A DNA stretch of 64,000 nt from Sapria himalayana (lineage: Eukaryota; Streptophyta; Magnoliopsida; Malpighiales; Rafflesiaceae). This document shows, in pieces, positions 37,541 to 50,200 of the stretch (position 1 is its first letter; each line of letters opens with the position of its first letter). The translations under genes were made by a program, and so were the position numbers. The DNA lies in the NCBI GenBank assembly GCA_029783825.1, contig JAREIK010003374.1:155852-219851 (forward strand), given 5' to 3'. The notes under the pieces are model-generated. The model was given only the letters and a program-made list of their open reading frames with translations. It had not been told where the DNA came from and made no database searches.

Positions 37541-40500
37541 CTATTATATATGATATACCAGTTTAATGGATCTATTATTTAGGGGTTTTGTCGTTTAGGA
37601 GTTTAGCAATTTATGTTTTTAGGCATTTAGTGGTATATAGGTTTTATTTATATAATAAAAATAAAAAAATTTTTTATGATTTTTTTAGATTTTCTAAGGT
37701 TATAACCTTTAAAAATAATTTAATTTTTAAATGATATAAATATATTAATCTTATTAATTATATATCATATAAATTCAATATAAATAATTTTAATGTTAGA
37801 TCTTATAATAATGATTAAAAATTAAATTAATAAATTATTGTTATTAACATAAATATTAATTAAAATATATTTACATAACACAAAATGATTCAAAATCAAA
37901 TAAAAATATATTACTAAATAAAATATTTAATTTTTAATTTTTTCCATCTTTTTATAAGCTTATATATTTTTATGATAATTATAAATTATATAAATAAAAT
38001 TTGTCCCACTCAAAAGTTATTTTGTAATTAATTTTTCTAAAAAATTAAAATATAAATAATTAAAATAAATATTTAAAATTATAATAAATAGAAATAAAAA
38101 TGAGATTTATTATTTATTGAGTTGTATATAGATGTTAAAAGGTTTATGTATTTAGGGATTTTAGGGTCTATGAGCTTACTAATTTAAGTAAGTAAGAATT
38201 TAATGATTTATAGGTTTTATTTTAAAAATGAAATAACAAAAAATTTATTTTTATTATTTTTTCTCATTTTTTAAGGTTATAACCTTTGAAAATATAATAA
38301 TTTTTAAATTTCTTTTCAAAAGGGAATACAATATATATTTATAATAATCATAATAATTATATATCATATAAATTCAATATAAACAATTTTATTGATAGAT
38401 ATTTTAATAATTATCAAAAAATAAATTAAAAATCTATTATGAATAAGAATGATAATACTTAAAATATAATATCAAAACCTAAAATGATTCAAAAGCAAAG
38501 AAAAATACATTACTTAATAATAATTATTTGTTTTTAAATTTTTATTCTTTTTATAAGCGTATCTATTTTTTTATGAAAAATTATTTTTATAAATTATATT
38601 TTTAGCTCATAATTTTTTGATAATTAATATATATATATAAATGAAATTTATTAATTATTATTTAGGTTATACCAGTTTAAAGGATTATCTATATAGGGGT
38701 ATCGGGATTTTGTAGTTTAGTGATTTAAGTGTTTAGACATTTAGTGATTTATAAGTTTTATTTAAACAAAGAAATAACAAAAAAAATATTTTTTTTTGTT
38801 TTTTCACATGTTCAAAGGTTATAATCTTTGAAATATAAAAATTTTAAAACTTTTTTCAAAGTGAATACAATATTTATTTATAATAATTATTAAATTTATA
38901 TATCATATAAATTCAATATAAACATTTTTATTGATAATTATTCTAATAATGAAAAAAAAATAAATTAATAAACTATTATTAATAAGATAGATATTATTTT
39001 AAATATATTTGAAAAACTTAAATTTAATCAAAATCAAAGTTAAATATATTACAAAATAATACTTTCTTTGATGTTTTGCTTCTTTTTATAAGTTTATATT
39101 TTTTGTTATAAAAATTAAATTATTTAATTTATATTTGTCTTCCTCATAATTTATTTTTAATTTATAATTCTATAAAAATAAACCAATAAATAATTAAAAT
39201 GAATATCTAAAATTATAATGAATACAAATAAAATATAGATTTATTATTTATTATTCAGGATATACTAGTTTAATGGTTTAAGTATTTAGGTGTTTTGGTG
39301 TTTAGTGATTTAAGTGTTTAGGCCTTTAGTGATTTATAGTTTTTATTTAAAGAATAAAAAAATAAAAAATTTAATTTTTTGATTTTTTTTTAATTTTTGA
39401 AGGTTATAACCTTTGAAATAATAATAATTTTTAATTTTGTTTAAATGTCAATATAATATTCAGTAATAATAATCTTAATAATTATATATAAAGTAAACTC
39501 AATATAAATAATTTTATTAAGAGATATTATAATAATGATGAATAAAAAATTAATAAACTATTATTAATAAGAATGATATAAATTAAAATATAATTGCAAA
39601 ATCTAAAATGATTCAAAATAAAAATAAAATATATTACTAAATAATAAATTTTTGTTTTTACAATTTTTCTTCTTTTTATAAGGATATATATTTTTTTTAT
39701 GAAAAAAAAATTATTTAAATTAGATCTGTCTCACTAATAATTTATTTTATAATTAATATTTCTATAAAAATAAACTAATAGAAAATTAAAATAAAAATTT
39801 AAAGTTAAACTTAATAAAAATTAAATTGAGATTTATGATTTTTTTATTAATGTACACTTGTTTAATAGTTTAAGTATTTATAGGTTTTTTCGTTTAGGAG
39901 TTAAGCAATTCATGTTTTTAGGCATTTCAAAAAATTTTAAATTTTTTGAAATGTGAGTACAATAGTTAGTTATGATAAAATTAATAATTATATATCATAT
40001 AAATTCAATATAAACAATTTATTGATAAATAATATAATAATGATCAAAATTTAAATTAATAAACTATTAATAAAAAGATTGATATTAATTAAAAATTATT
40101 TACAAAACCCAAATTGATTCAAAATTAAAGTAAAATATATTACTGGATAATAATTTTTAATTTTTAAATTTTTACTTCTATTATAAGCATATATTTTTTT
40201 TGATTAAAAATAAATTAATTAAAATATATATGTCGCTTTCATAATTTAATTTGTAATAAATATTTTTATTAAAATAAACTAATAAATAATAAAAATGAAT
40301 ATTTCAAATTATAATAAATATAAATAAAAATTAGATTTATTATTTATTAAGTAGTATATCGTGTTTAAATGGTTTATGTATTAGGCATTATGAGGTTTAG
40401 GAGTTTACTGATTTAATTGTGTATGCATTTAGTGGTTTATAAGTTTTATTAAAAAAATAAAATAATAAAAAATTTATTTTTATTATTTTTTGAGATTTTC

Positions 40501-41215
40501 AAAGGTACCTTTGAAAATATAATAATTTTTAAATTTTTTTTAAATGTGAATACAATATTTAGTTATAATAATCATTATATGTATAAATCATATAAATTCA
40601 ATATAAATATTTTTATAGATAAATATTCTAATAATGATAAAAAATAAATTAATAATTTATTATTAATAAGATTGATATGAATTAAAATATAATTACAAAA
40701 CCTAAAATGATTCAGAAGAATATTTATATATATTATATAAATTTATAAAATTTTTTTGATAAAATAAGTTTATCAATAATTTTTTGATAAAAAATAATTT
40801 ATATAAATTATATTTCGCTAACTCAATTTTTTTAAATTGATATTTATATATAAATAAACAAATAAATAATTAAAATGAATGTTTAAATTATAATGAAAAA
40901 AAAATGAGATTTATTATTTATTATTTATTATTTAGGGATACCGGTTTAATTTAAATTAGATCCGTCTCAAAAATAATTTATTTTCTTATTTATATTTCTA
41001 TGAAATAAATTAATAAATAATTAAAATAAAAATTTAAAATTATACTGAATAAAAATTAAAATGAGATTTATGATTTATTATTAATGTATACCAGTTTAAT
41101 GATTTAAGTATTTAGAGGTTTTGTCGTTAGGAGTTTAGTGATTTATGTTTTTATGCTTTTATTGGTATATAGGTTTTTTTTAAAAAGTAAAATAACAAAA
41201 AAAAATTCAATAATT
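37541..41215 (-). repeat. Satellite array segment 7, about 7 monomers, minus polarity
   Basis: Anchors lie near 37638, 38210, 38755, 39330, 40441 and 41170, with a truncated copy near 39925 where the telomere-like tract is joined directly to AAAAAATTTTAAATTTTTTG. The first three monomers correspond one by one to those after D1 (near 23766, 24346 and 24940). No gene is seen. Confidence 0.88.
40495..40518. repeat. Perfect 24-bp palindrome, shortened centre (GGTACC)
   Basis: The half-site is ATTTTCAAAGGT followed by its exact reverse complement. The canonical centre GGTTATAACC is shortened by four bases to GGTACC and symmetry is kept. Related odd-length forms (AAAGGTAACCTTT) occur near 41446 and 48525. 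Confidence 0.92.
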
Positions 41216-41235
41216 TTATATCATTTTATTGCTTT
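41205..41235. other. Satellite polarity switch (minus to plus)
   Basis: Minus-polarity sequence ends in AATAATTTTATATCATTTT. Plus-polarity sequence begins at ATTGCTTTTCTTCTAAATCATTTTAGG, the TTTTGAATCATTTTAGG box of the monomer. It is a joint between non-corresponding monomer points. Confidence 0.75.
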
Positions 41236-44200
41236 TCTTCTAAATCATTTTAGGATTTAGAATTATATTTTAGTTGATATCTATCTTATTAATAATAGAA
41301 TATTAATTTATATTTTGATCATTATAAGAATATTTATCAATAAAATTGTTTATATTAAATTTATATGATATATAAATATAATGATTATTATAACTAAATA
41401 TTGTATTCACATTTTAAAATAATTTAAAAATTATTATATTTTCAAAGGTAACCTTTGAAAATATCAAAAAAAAATAAAAATAAATATTTTATTATTTTAT
41501 TTTTTTAATAAAACCTATAAATCACTAAATGCATACACAGTTAAATCAGCAAACTCCTAAACCTCATAATGCCTAAATACATAAACCATTAAACCACTAT
41601 ATACTACTTAATAATTAATAAATTTAATTTTTATTTCTATTTATTATAATTTTAAATATTCATTTTAATTATTTATTAGTTTATTTTTATAGAAATATTT
41701 TTTACAAATTAAATTATGAGAGTAACATATATATTTTAATTAATTAATTTTTAATCAAAAAAAATATATGCTTATAAAAGAAGTAAAAATTAAAAAATTA
41801 AAAATTATTATCCATTAATATATTTTACTTTAATTTTGAATCAATTTGGGTTTTGTAAATATTTTATAATTAATATCAATCTTTTTATTAACAGTTTATT
41901 AATTTAAATTTGATCATTATTATATTATCTATCAATAAAAATGTTTATATTGAATTTATATGATATATAATTATTAATATTATTATAACAAAATATTGTA
42001 TTCACATTTCAAAAAAATTTGAATATTATTATATTTTCAAAGGTTATAACCTATGAAAATGAGAAAAAATTACAAATTTTATTTTCTTATTTTATTGTTT
42101 AAATAAAACGTATAAACCACTAAATGCCTAAAAATATAAATTTTTATTTTAATTATTTATAAGTTTATTTTTATTGAAATATTAATTACAAAATAAATTA
42201 TTAGTGAGACAGATCTAATATAAATAATTTATTTTTCATCAAAAAAATATATATCCTAATAAAAAGAGGCAAAATTTTAAAAACAAAAATTTATTATTTT
42301 ATAATATATTTTATTTTGATTTTGAATCATTTTAGATTTTTTAATTATATTTTAATTTATATCATTCTTATTAATAATATTTTATTACTTTTTTATTGAT
42401 CATTATTATAATTTGTATTAATAAAATTATTTATATTGAGTTTACATTATATATAATTATTAAGATTATTTTAACTAAATATTTTATTCACATTTTAAAA
42501 AAATTAAAAATTATTATATTTTCAAACGTTATAACCTTCAAAAATTAAAAAAAAATCAAAAAATTAAATTTTTTATTTTTTCATTCTTTAAATAAAAACT
42601 ATAAATCACTAAGGGCCTAAACACTTAAATCACTAAACCCCAAAACACCTAAATACTTAAACCATTAAACTAGTATTTCCTGAATAATAAATAATAAATC
42701 TCAATTTTATTTGTATTCATTATAGTTTTAAATATTCATTTTAATTATTTATTAGTTTATTTTTATAAAATTATAAATTAAAAATAAATAATGAGGAAGA
42801 CAAATATAATTTTAATAATTTACTTTTAATAAAAAAAATATAAATTATAAAAAGAAGTAAAATATCAAAAAAATTATTATTTAGTAATATATTTTATTTT
42901 GATTTTGAATAAATTTACGTTTTGAAAATATATTTTAAATAAAAAAATATCTATTAATATAATATTTATTTTTTTATCATTAATATAATATCTATCAATA
43001 TAATTGTTTATATTAAATTTACATGATATATAATTATTAAGATTATCAAAACTAAATATAGTATTCACATATAAAAAAATTTAAAAATTGTTATATTTTA
43101 AAAGGTTATAACCTTCAAAAATGAGAAAAAATAACAAAAATTAATTTTTTGTTATATCATTGTTTAAATAAAATTAATAAACCATTAAATGCCTAAATAC
43201 ATAAATCTCTAAACTTTAAAACCCCGAAACCCCTAAATACTTAAACCTTAAAACTCATAAACCTAAAATATAATTTAAATAATATATTGGAATATTAATA
43301 AAAAAATAAATTATGAGTGATATAAATATAATTTAAATAATTTATTTTTCATCAAAAAAATATATAAGCTTATAAAAAGAAGCAAAAACTAAAAAACAAA
43401 AATTATTATTTAGTAATAAATTTTACATTGTTTTTTAATCATTTTAGGTTTTATAATTATATTTTAATTTATATATATCATTTTAATAATAGCATATTAA
43501 TTTATTTTTTGATAATTGATATCATATATATCAATAAAATTGTTTATATTTAGTTTATATTATATATAATTATAAAGATTATTATTACTAAATATTGTAT
43601 TCACATTTTTAAAAAAATTAAAATTTTAATATTTTCAAAGGTTAAAATTTGAAAATGTGAAAAAATAACAAAAATATTTTTTTGTTATTTCATTGTTTAA
43701 ATAAAACATATAAACCACTAAATGCCTTATTGCATAAATCACTAAACTTTTAAATATCAAAACCTTATAAATACTTAAACCAATAAACTGGTAAACATTA
43801 ATAATAATTTATAAATCTCATTTTAAGTTTTATTCAGTATAATTTTAAATTTTTATTTTAATTATTTATCAGTTTATTTTTATAGAAATATTAATTACAA
43901 AATAAATTATTAGTTAGACAGATCTAATTTAAATTAGACTGGTATACCCAAAATAATAAAGAATAAATCTCAATATTATTTTTTTTAATTATAATTTTAA
44001 ATATTCATTTTAATTATTTATTTGTTTATTTTTATATAAATATTAATTAAAAAATAAATATTGAGTTAGACAAATATAATTTATATAAATTAAATTTCAT
44101 CAAAAAAATATGGATAAATATTTTTAAAAGAAAAAAAATTCAAAACAACAAATTATTATATAGTAATATATTTTTATTTCTTCTGAATCATTTTAGGTTT

Positions 44201-45482
44201 TGTAATTATATTTTGATTGATATCTATCTTATTAATAATAGATTATCAATTTATTTTTTGATCATTTTTAGAATATTTATCAATAATATTGTTTATATTG
44301 AATATACATGTTATATAATTATAAAGATTATTATAACTAAATATTATATTTACATTTGAAATTATTTTAAAATTATTATATTTTTAAAGGTTATCATCTT
44401 TGAAAATGAGATAAAATCACAAAAATAATTTTTTTGTTATTTTATTATTTATATAAAACCTATAAACTACTAAATGCCTAAACGATTAAATCATTAAACT
44501 CCTAAACCCCAAAACTACAAAACCCTTAAATACTTAAACATTTAAACCATCTTTAAAGATTTAAGTATTTATAAATAATATATAAATATCTATCAATAAA
44601 TAATAGTTTATTAATTTATTTTTTGATCATTATTATATTTATATTTATATTTAGTTTATTAATATCTATCAATGAAATTGTTTATTTTTAATTTACATGA
44701 TATATAATTATTAAGTTTATTATAACTAAATATTGTATTCACATTTGGAAAAAATTTTAAAATTATTTTATTTATAAAGGTTATAACCTTGAAAATTGAT
44801 AAAAAATTTGAAAAATAATTTTTTTGTTATTTCATTATTTAAATAAAACATATAAACTACTAAATGCCTAAACACTTAAATTACTAAACTCCAAAATACT
44901 TAAACCATTAAACCGGTATACCCTAAATAATTAATCATAAATCTCATTTTTATTTGTATTCATTATAATTTTAATATTCATTTTAATTATTTATTAGTTT
45001 ATTTTTATAGAAATATTAATTGCAAAATAAAATTATGAATGAGACAAATAAAATTTAAATGAATTATCTTCATCAAAAAAATTTATATGGTTATAAAAAG
45101 AATAAAAATTTTAAAAATAAAAAATTATTACCTAGTAATATATTTTACTTTGATTTTGAATCGTTTAAGGTTTTGCAAATCTATTTTAATTAATATCTAT
45201 CTTATTAATAATAGTTTATTAATTTATTTTATGATCAGTATTATAACATCGATCTATAAAATTATTTATATTGAATTTACATGATATTTAATTATTATGA
45301 TTATCATAATTAAATATTGTAATAACATTTGAAAAAAAATTAAAAATTATAATATTTTCTATGGTTATAACCTTGAAAATGAGAAAAAATCATAAAAATA
45401 ATTTTTTTGTTATTTAATTATTTAAATAAAACCTATAAACCACAAAATACCTAAATACTTAAATTACTAAACTCCTAAACCC
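41216..45482 (+). repeat. Satellite array segment 8, about 8 monomers, plus polarity
   Basis: Anchors lie near 41503, 42100, 42590, 43162, 43698, 44450, 44845 and 45427. The order of types (ATGCATACACAG; CCTAAAAA-TATAAA; GGGCCTAAACACTTAAATCACTAAACCCC; CCTAAATACATAAATCTC) is repeated at 51568-53352 and again at 60633-62418. The short monomer before block C (44450-44845) matches the one before block A. Frames at 42877-43068 and 45087-45284 are repeat translations. No gene is seen. Confidence 0.9.
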
Positions 45483-46765
45483 TGATACTGCTGCACCACA
45501 CACACATAGCGACGGACCACAGTACACAATTGCACATATTCTTGTCCATTTTGGTGTAGCATTAAGAGGTGCCACCAAGTCCTGGATGCAACCATTGGTA
45601 TGGGCCACCAGCTTGTAGAGGGCCCCACTAGCAAGCCGGTATAATAACATTCAGACAACTGACGAGACCGAGCAAACTGGTCCTGAGTAAACACAGGAGT
45701 AGCTCGAAGTGGGTCCCAGTGGCCCTATCAGGCAGCATAGAGGGCAACCCAACCGTCGCCCAACATGAGTAGTGGGTAATCCATAATTAATTGGAGAGCT
45801 GAAAAAATCCGAAGCATCACCAAGCAGGTCCAGTAAGTAATGGAGTCCAGACTAGCCACACGGGAGCGAAAGATTCAAACTTGTAGTTTATTTTTGTAGC
45901 TTTATTTGTATTTTGGACTTTGTATGCACCATGTACTTGTAGAGACTGATCATGACATACTCACACACACAATCTTGTCTGTTATCTATGTAGCATGCAA
46001 AGAGGGCAACTGGACCCATTAGTATCTCTAAGTTGGGCCCACTAATGCATCTTGTAAATACACATTAGGCGAAGCTACACTTTATGAAGCAGAAGACCCA
46101 TCTTTATAGCATTTTGTAATTTTACTTGTATTCTAGCTTGGTTGTACACGTAGATACTTAGACTATGAGATGGACCTCATCATACATGCACACCAATGCA
46201 TGAATATTTTTTGATAATTTTTCGGTGCAACATACAGCCACTTCTTGGAGCTCGAGGAGGAAACATTCTAACCCAAGAGATACTCTTTTGAGGATCATTG
46301 GAGCAAAAGAATGTGGAATTCAGAGGTGAGAATGAATTGAAAAAGTGCAGTAGATATGGACTTGTTGATTTATGGGTATTCAGTTTTACATGTATTCCAT
46401 TTCATAGCAATCACATAGGCAAACGCTTGATGCTGCATGTCACACACATGCACAATCTAATATTTGCATAGTTATAATATGGTGCATCATTCAGTTTCCT
46501 CCAAAAGGCTTGGACAAATCCGAATGGAAATGACGCAGTGCGCATAATGACTCAATGCCAACTCTAATGTCCGAGAATGCCAGGTGATTTTAGTTGTATT
46601 GATACACTTCGAATTATAAGGCATTATATTTTATTATGTATTTTATGCATAGAATCATTAAGGTGCATAGGATTTGGTGGGCTGGCCTAAATTAGTCAGC
46701 TTTTTAGTCTCTTGTATGTTGTGTGCCTAAATGATAAATAAAGTGTGTATTTTCCAAAAAAAAAA

Positions 46766-46840
46766 CCTTAAACCCTAAACTTTAATCCTAAACCTTAAAT
46801 CATAAACTATAACACTAACCCATAAACCCTAAATCCTAAC
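46766..46840 (+). repeat. Interstitial telomere-like tract in block C
   Basis: About 75 bp of degenerate CCCTAAA words (CTTAAACCCTAAAC, CATAAACCCTAAATCC) following TCCAAAAAAAAAAC. It is the counterpart of the tracts at 11537 and 19021. Confidence 0.85.
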
Positions 46841-46969
46841 TCTCAAGTTTTTCACTATTATAATCAAATTACAAAGTGTTTAATTTAAATTGATATTCAC
46901 AACTTTTAGGAATGTCACAGATTTATCTTTTTCTATATGTAACACAAAGTCATGACTCAAGGAGTGTGT

Positions 46970-47250
46970 TATGGATTCAGTCTCTTTCTTGCTTTAGATT
47001 ATTGTAGCATTAGCAATGGCCATGATTGTATATTTTATCCCTAGAACACAAAATCATATCGATGAGAATATGTCATAACTTGTGTCTCTCTGTTGAACAT
47101 ATTGTTATGGCACTAATAATGATCATGAATACATATTTAATCACTATAATACTGGTTCACAGTATTGGATATGACCATAGCTTGTACATTTTATCTTTAT
47201 ATTGCGAAGTCATTGCACTAGGAATGATTGTAACTTTGGACATTCCTCAA
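46970..47250 (+). repeat. Three degenerate ~100-bp tandem units in block C
   Basis: Units begin near 46970 (TTATGGATTCAGTCTCTTTCTT), 47073 (TCATAACTTGTGTCTCTCTG) and 47174 (CCATAGCTTGTACATTTTATC). Each runs through a TTATTGT/CATATTGT/ATATTGC word to an ATTAGCAATGGCCATGAT / ACTAATAATGATCATGAAT / ACTAGGAATGATTGTAAC word. The three units are preserved at the same places in A and B, so this triplication predates the spread of the block. Confidence 0.6.
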
Positions 47251-50200
47251 GAGCAAAAGTCATGACCCTAGAAATAGTTAAAGCTTGAGTACTACTCTTT
47301 ATAACTTTCTATAGCTAAAATTTTTGGGATTGGAAATATCACTATGGCTTTTTCTTTTGATTTGTGACCTCAAGTGTCAATATGCAAGACTAATATTTTG
47401 AGCAAAAATTAAACCCTTTTATACATTTGAATATGATTTATTTACACCTTTTTGGGTATTGTCAGCTTGTATACATAACTCATTTAATATAAAAAGAAAT
47501 AAATGATACTTTTGCTATCCATGAGGATATAAAAAAGGGGCCTAGACATGCAAATAAAATAAATTTTTTGATTCTTGATTGAAAGAGAGTCCATACTTCT
47601 TGCCCTGCTCAAACTCCCTTGGGGCTAGTTTGTTCTAATAGGCTACAAGGTGGTTATTTTTTTAGAGGTGAACTATGTTTTAAAAAAATTACTTTGAGAG
47701 TGTGCATGAGAGATATTTTATAAGAAATTACAATAATCAATATAAATAGCATACTCAACAACTAGCTATTTCAACACATAGTGGTACAACTTTGGTTTAG
47801 TCTGTTAGCGTACATGAATCAAACTAACTTTAATAGCCTAGTGATTCAACATCAAATATGATGAGACATAATAGAGATAAAGTAAAAGCTCCTATTATTT
47901 TGGTTAAAGCTTTAGCAATCATTCTAGAGTTGAGAGATGAACAAAATAAATGTATTTTAATTATTCAGTATAATTTTAATTTTTATTTTAATTATTTATC
48001 AGTTTATTTTTATAGAAATATTAATTACATAATAAATTATTAGTGAGAGATATCTAATTTAAATTAAACCAGTATATCCTAAATAATAAAGAATAAATCT
48101 CATTTTTTTTTCATTTTATTTTTAAATATTCAAATTTAATTATTTATTTGTTTATTTTTAATTAAATATTAATTACAAAATAAATTATGAGTTACACAAA
48201 TATAATTTATAAAATTATTTTTAATCAAAATAATATAGATAAACTTTTTAAAACAAAAACAAATTTCAAAACAAAAATTATTATATGGTAATATATTTTG
48301 TTTTGTTTCTGAATCATTTTAGGTTTTGTAATTATATTATTAATGATATCTATCTTATTAATAATAGATTATTAATTTATATTTTGATCATTATTAGAAT
48401 ATTTATCAATAAAATAGTTTATATAGAATTTATATGATATATAAATATAATGATTATTATAACTAAATATTGAATTCACTTTTGAAAAAAATTTAAAAGT
48501 TATTATATTTTCTAAGGTTAACCTTTGAAAATATCCAAATATAATAAAAATAAATTTTTGTTTTTTTATTTTTTAAATAAAACCTAAAAACCACTAAATG
48601 CATACACAATTAAATCAGTATACTCCTAAACCCTATAATACCTAAATACATAAACCATTAAACCACTATATAATACATAATAATTAATAAATCTATTTTT
48701 TATATCTATTTATTATAATTTTAAATATTCATTTTAATTATTTATTAGTTTATTTTTATAGAAATATTTATTACAAAATAAATTATGTGTGCGACAAATA
48801 TAATTTAAATAATTTATTTTTAATGAAATAATATATATACGCATATAAAACAAGTAAAAATTTAAAAATTTAAAATTATTATCTAGTAATATATTTTACT
48901 TTAATTTCGAATCAATTTGGGTTTTGTAAATATTTTTTAATTAATATCTATCTTATTATTAATAGTTTATTAATTTAATTTTTGTTCATTATTATAATAT
49001 ATATCAATAAAATAAATTATAGTGAATTTATATCATATATAATTATTAATTTTATTATAACTAAATATTATATTCACATTTCAAAAAATTTTAAATATTA
49101 ATTTATTTTTAATGGTTATAACCTTTGAAAATCAGAAAAAATCTAAAAAAAAAATTTTTATTTTTATTATATAAATAAAACCTATAAACCACTAAATGCC
49201 TAAAAACATAAATTGATAAACTTCTATACGACAAACTTTTAAATAATCAAACCATTAAATTTTTATACCACATATAATAAATCATAAATCTCATTTTAAT
49301 TTGTATTCATTATAATTTTAAATATTCATTTTAATTATTTATTAGTTTATTTTTTATAGAAATATTAATCTCAAAATAAATAATGAGTTAGACAAATATA
49401 TTTTAATAATTTATTTTTAATCAAAAAAATATAAGCTTATAAAAGGATGTAAGAATTAAAAAAAAAGTATTATTTAAAAATATATTTTACTTTGATTTTG
49501 AATCATTATATATATGTTTTGCAATTGTATTTTAATTGCTATCAATATTATTAATAAAAGTTTATTAATTTATTATATGATCATTTTTATAATATATAAC
49601 AATAAAATTACTTATATTCAATTTAAATGTCTTATAATTATTTAGATTATTATAACTAAATATTACATTTACTTTTGAAAAAAATTTAAAAATTATTATA
49701 TTTTTAAATGTTATATCCTACTAAAATGATAAAAATTCACAAAAATCATATTTTTATTATTTTATTATTTAAATAAAACTTATAAACCACTAAATGCCTA
49801 ATCATTTAAAACTCTAGACTCCTAAATACAAAAATAACTTAAATACTTAATCCATTAAACCTATATAACCTAAATAATAAATAATAAATCTCATTTTTAT
49901 TTGTATTCACTATAATTTAAATAATGTGTAAGACATATATAATTTAAATAAATTATTTTTTATGAAAAAAAAATAAGCTTATAAAAATAAACAAAATTTC
50001 AAAAATTTGAAATTTTATTTAGTAATATAACTTACTTTGATTTTGAATTATTTTGGGTTCTACAAATATATTTTAATTAATATCTGTCTTATTAATAATA
50101 TTTTATTAATTTTACTTTTTGATCATCAAAATAATATATATTAATAAAATTTTTTATATTGAATTTACATAAAATATAATTATTAATATTATTATATATA

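Larger units (their letters stand above)
45483..47951 (+). repeat. Dispersed 2.5-kb block, copy C
   Basis: Same orientation and same joints as block A (starts TGATACTGCTGCACCACACAC after CTAAACTCCTAAACCC; ends GATGAACAAAATAAA before TTTTAATTATTCAGTATAATTTTAA). The degenerate ~215-bp units, the telomere-like tract and the ~100-bp units are all present. The TATA-like CCTATAAATAG of copy A reads CCTAGAAATAG here (about 47267-47277), as in B. The plus-strand frame 47026-47265 has a counterpart in B (minus strand, 18600-18839) with few differences, but in A the matching stretch has frame-changing differences. With no family resemblance I do not call it a gene. Confidence 0.85.
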
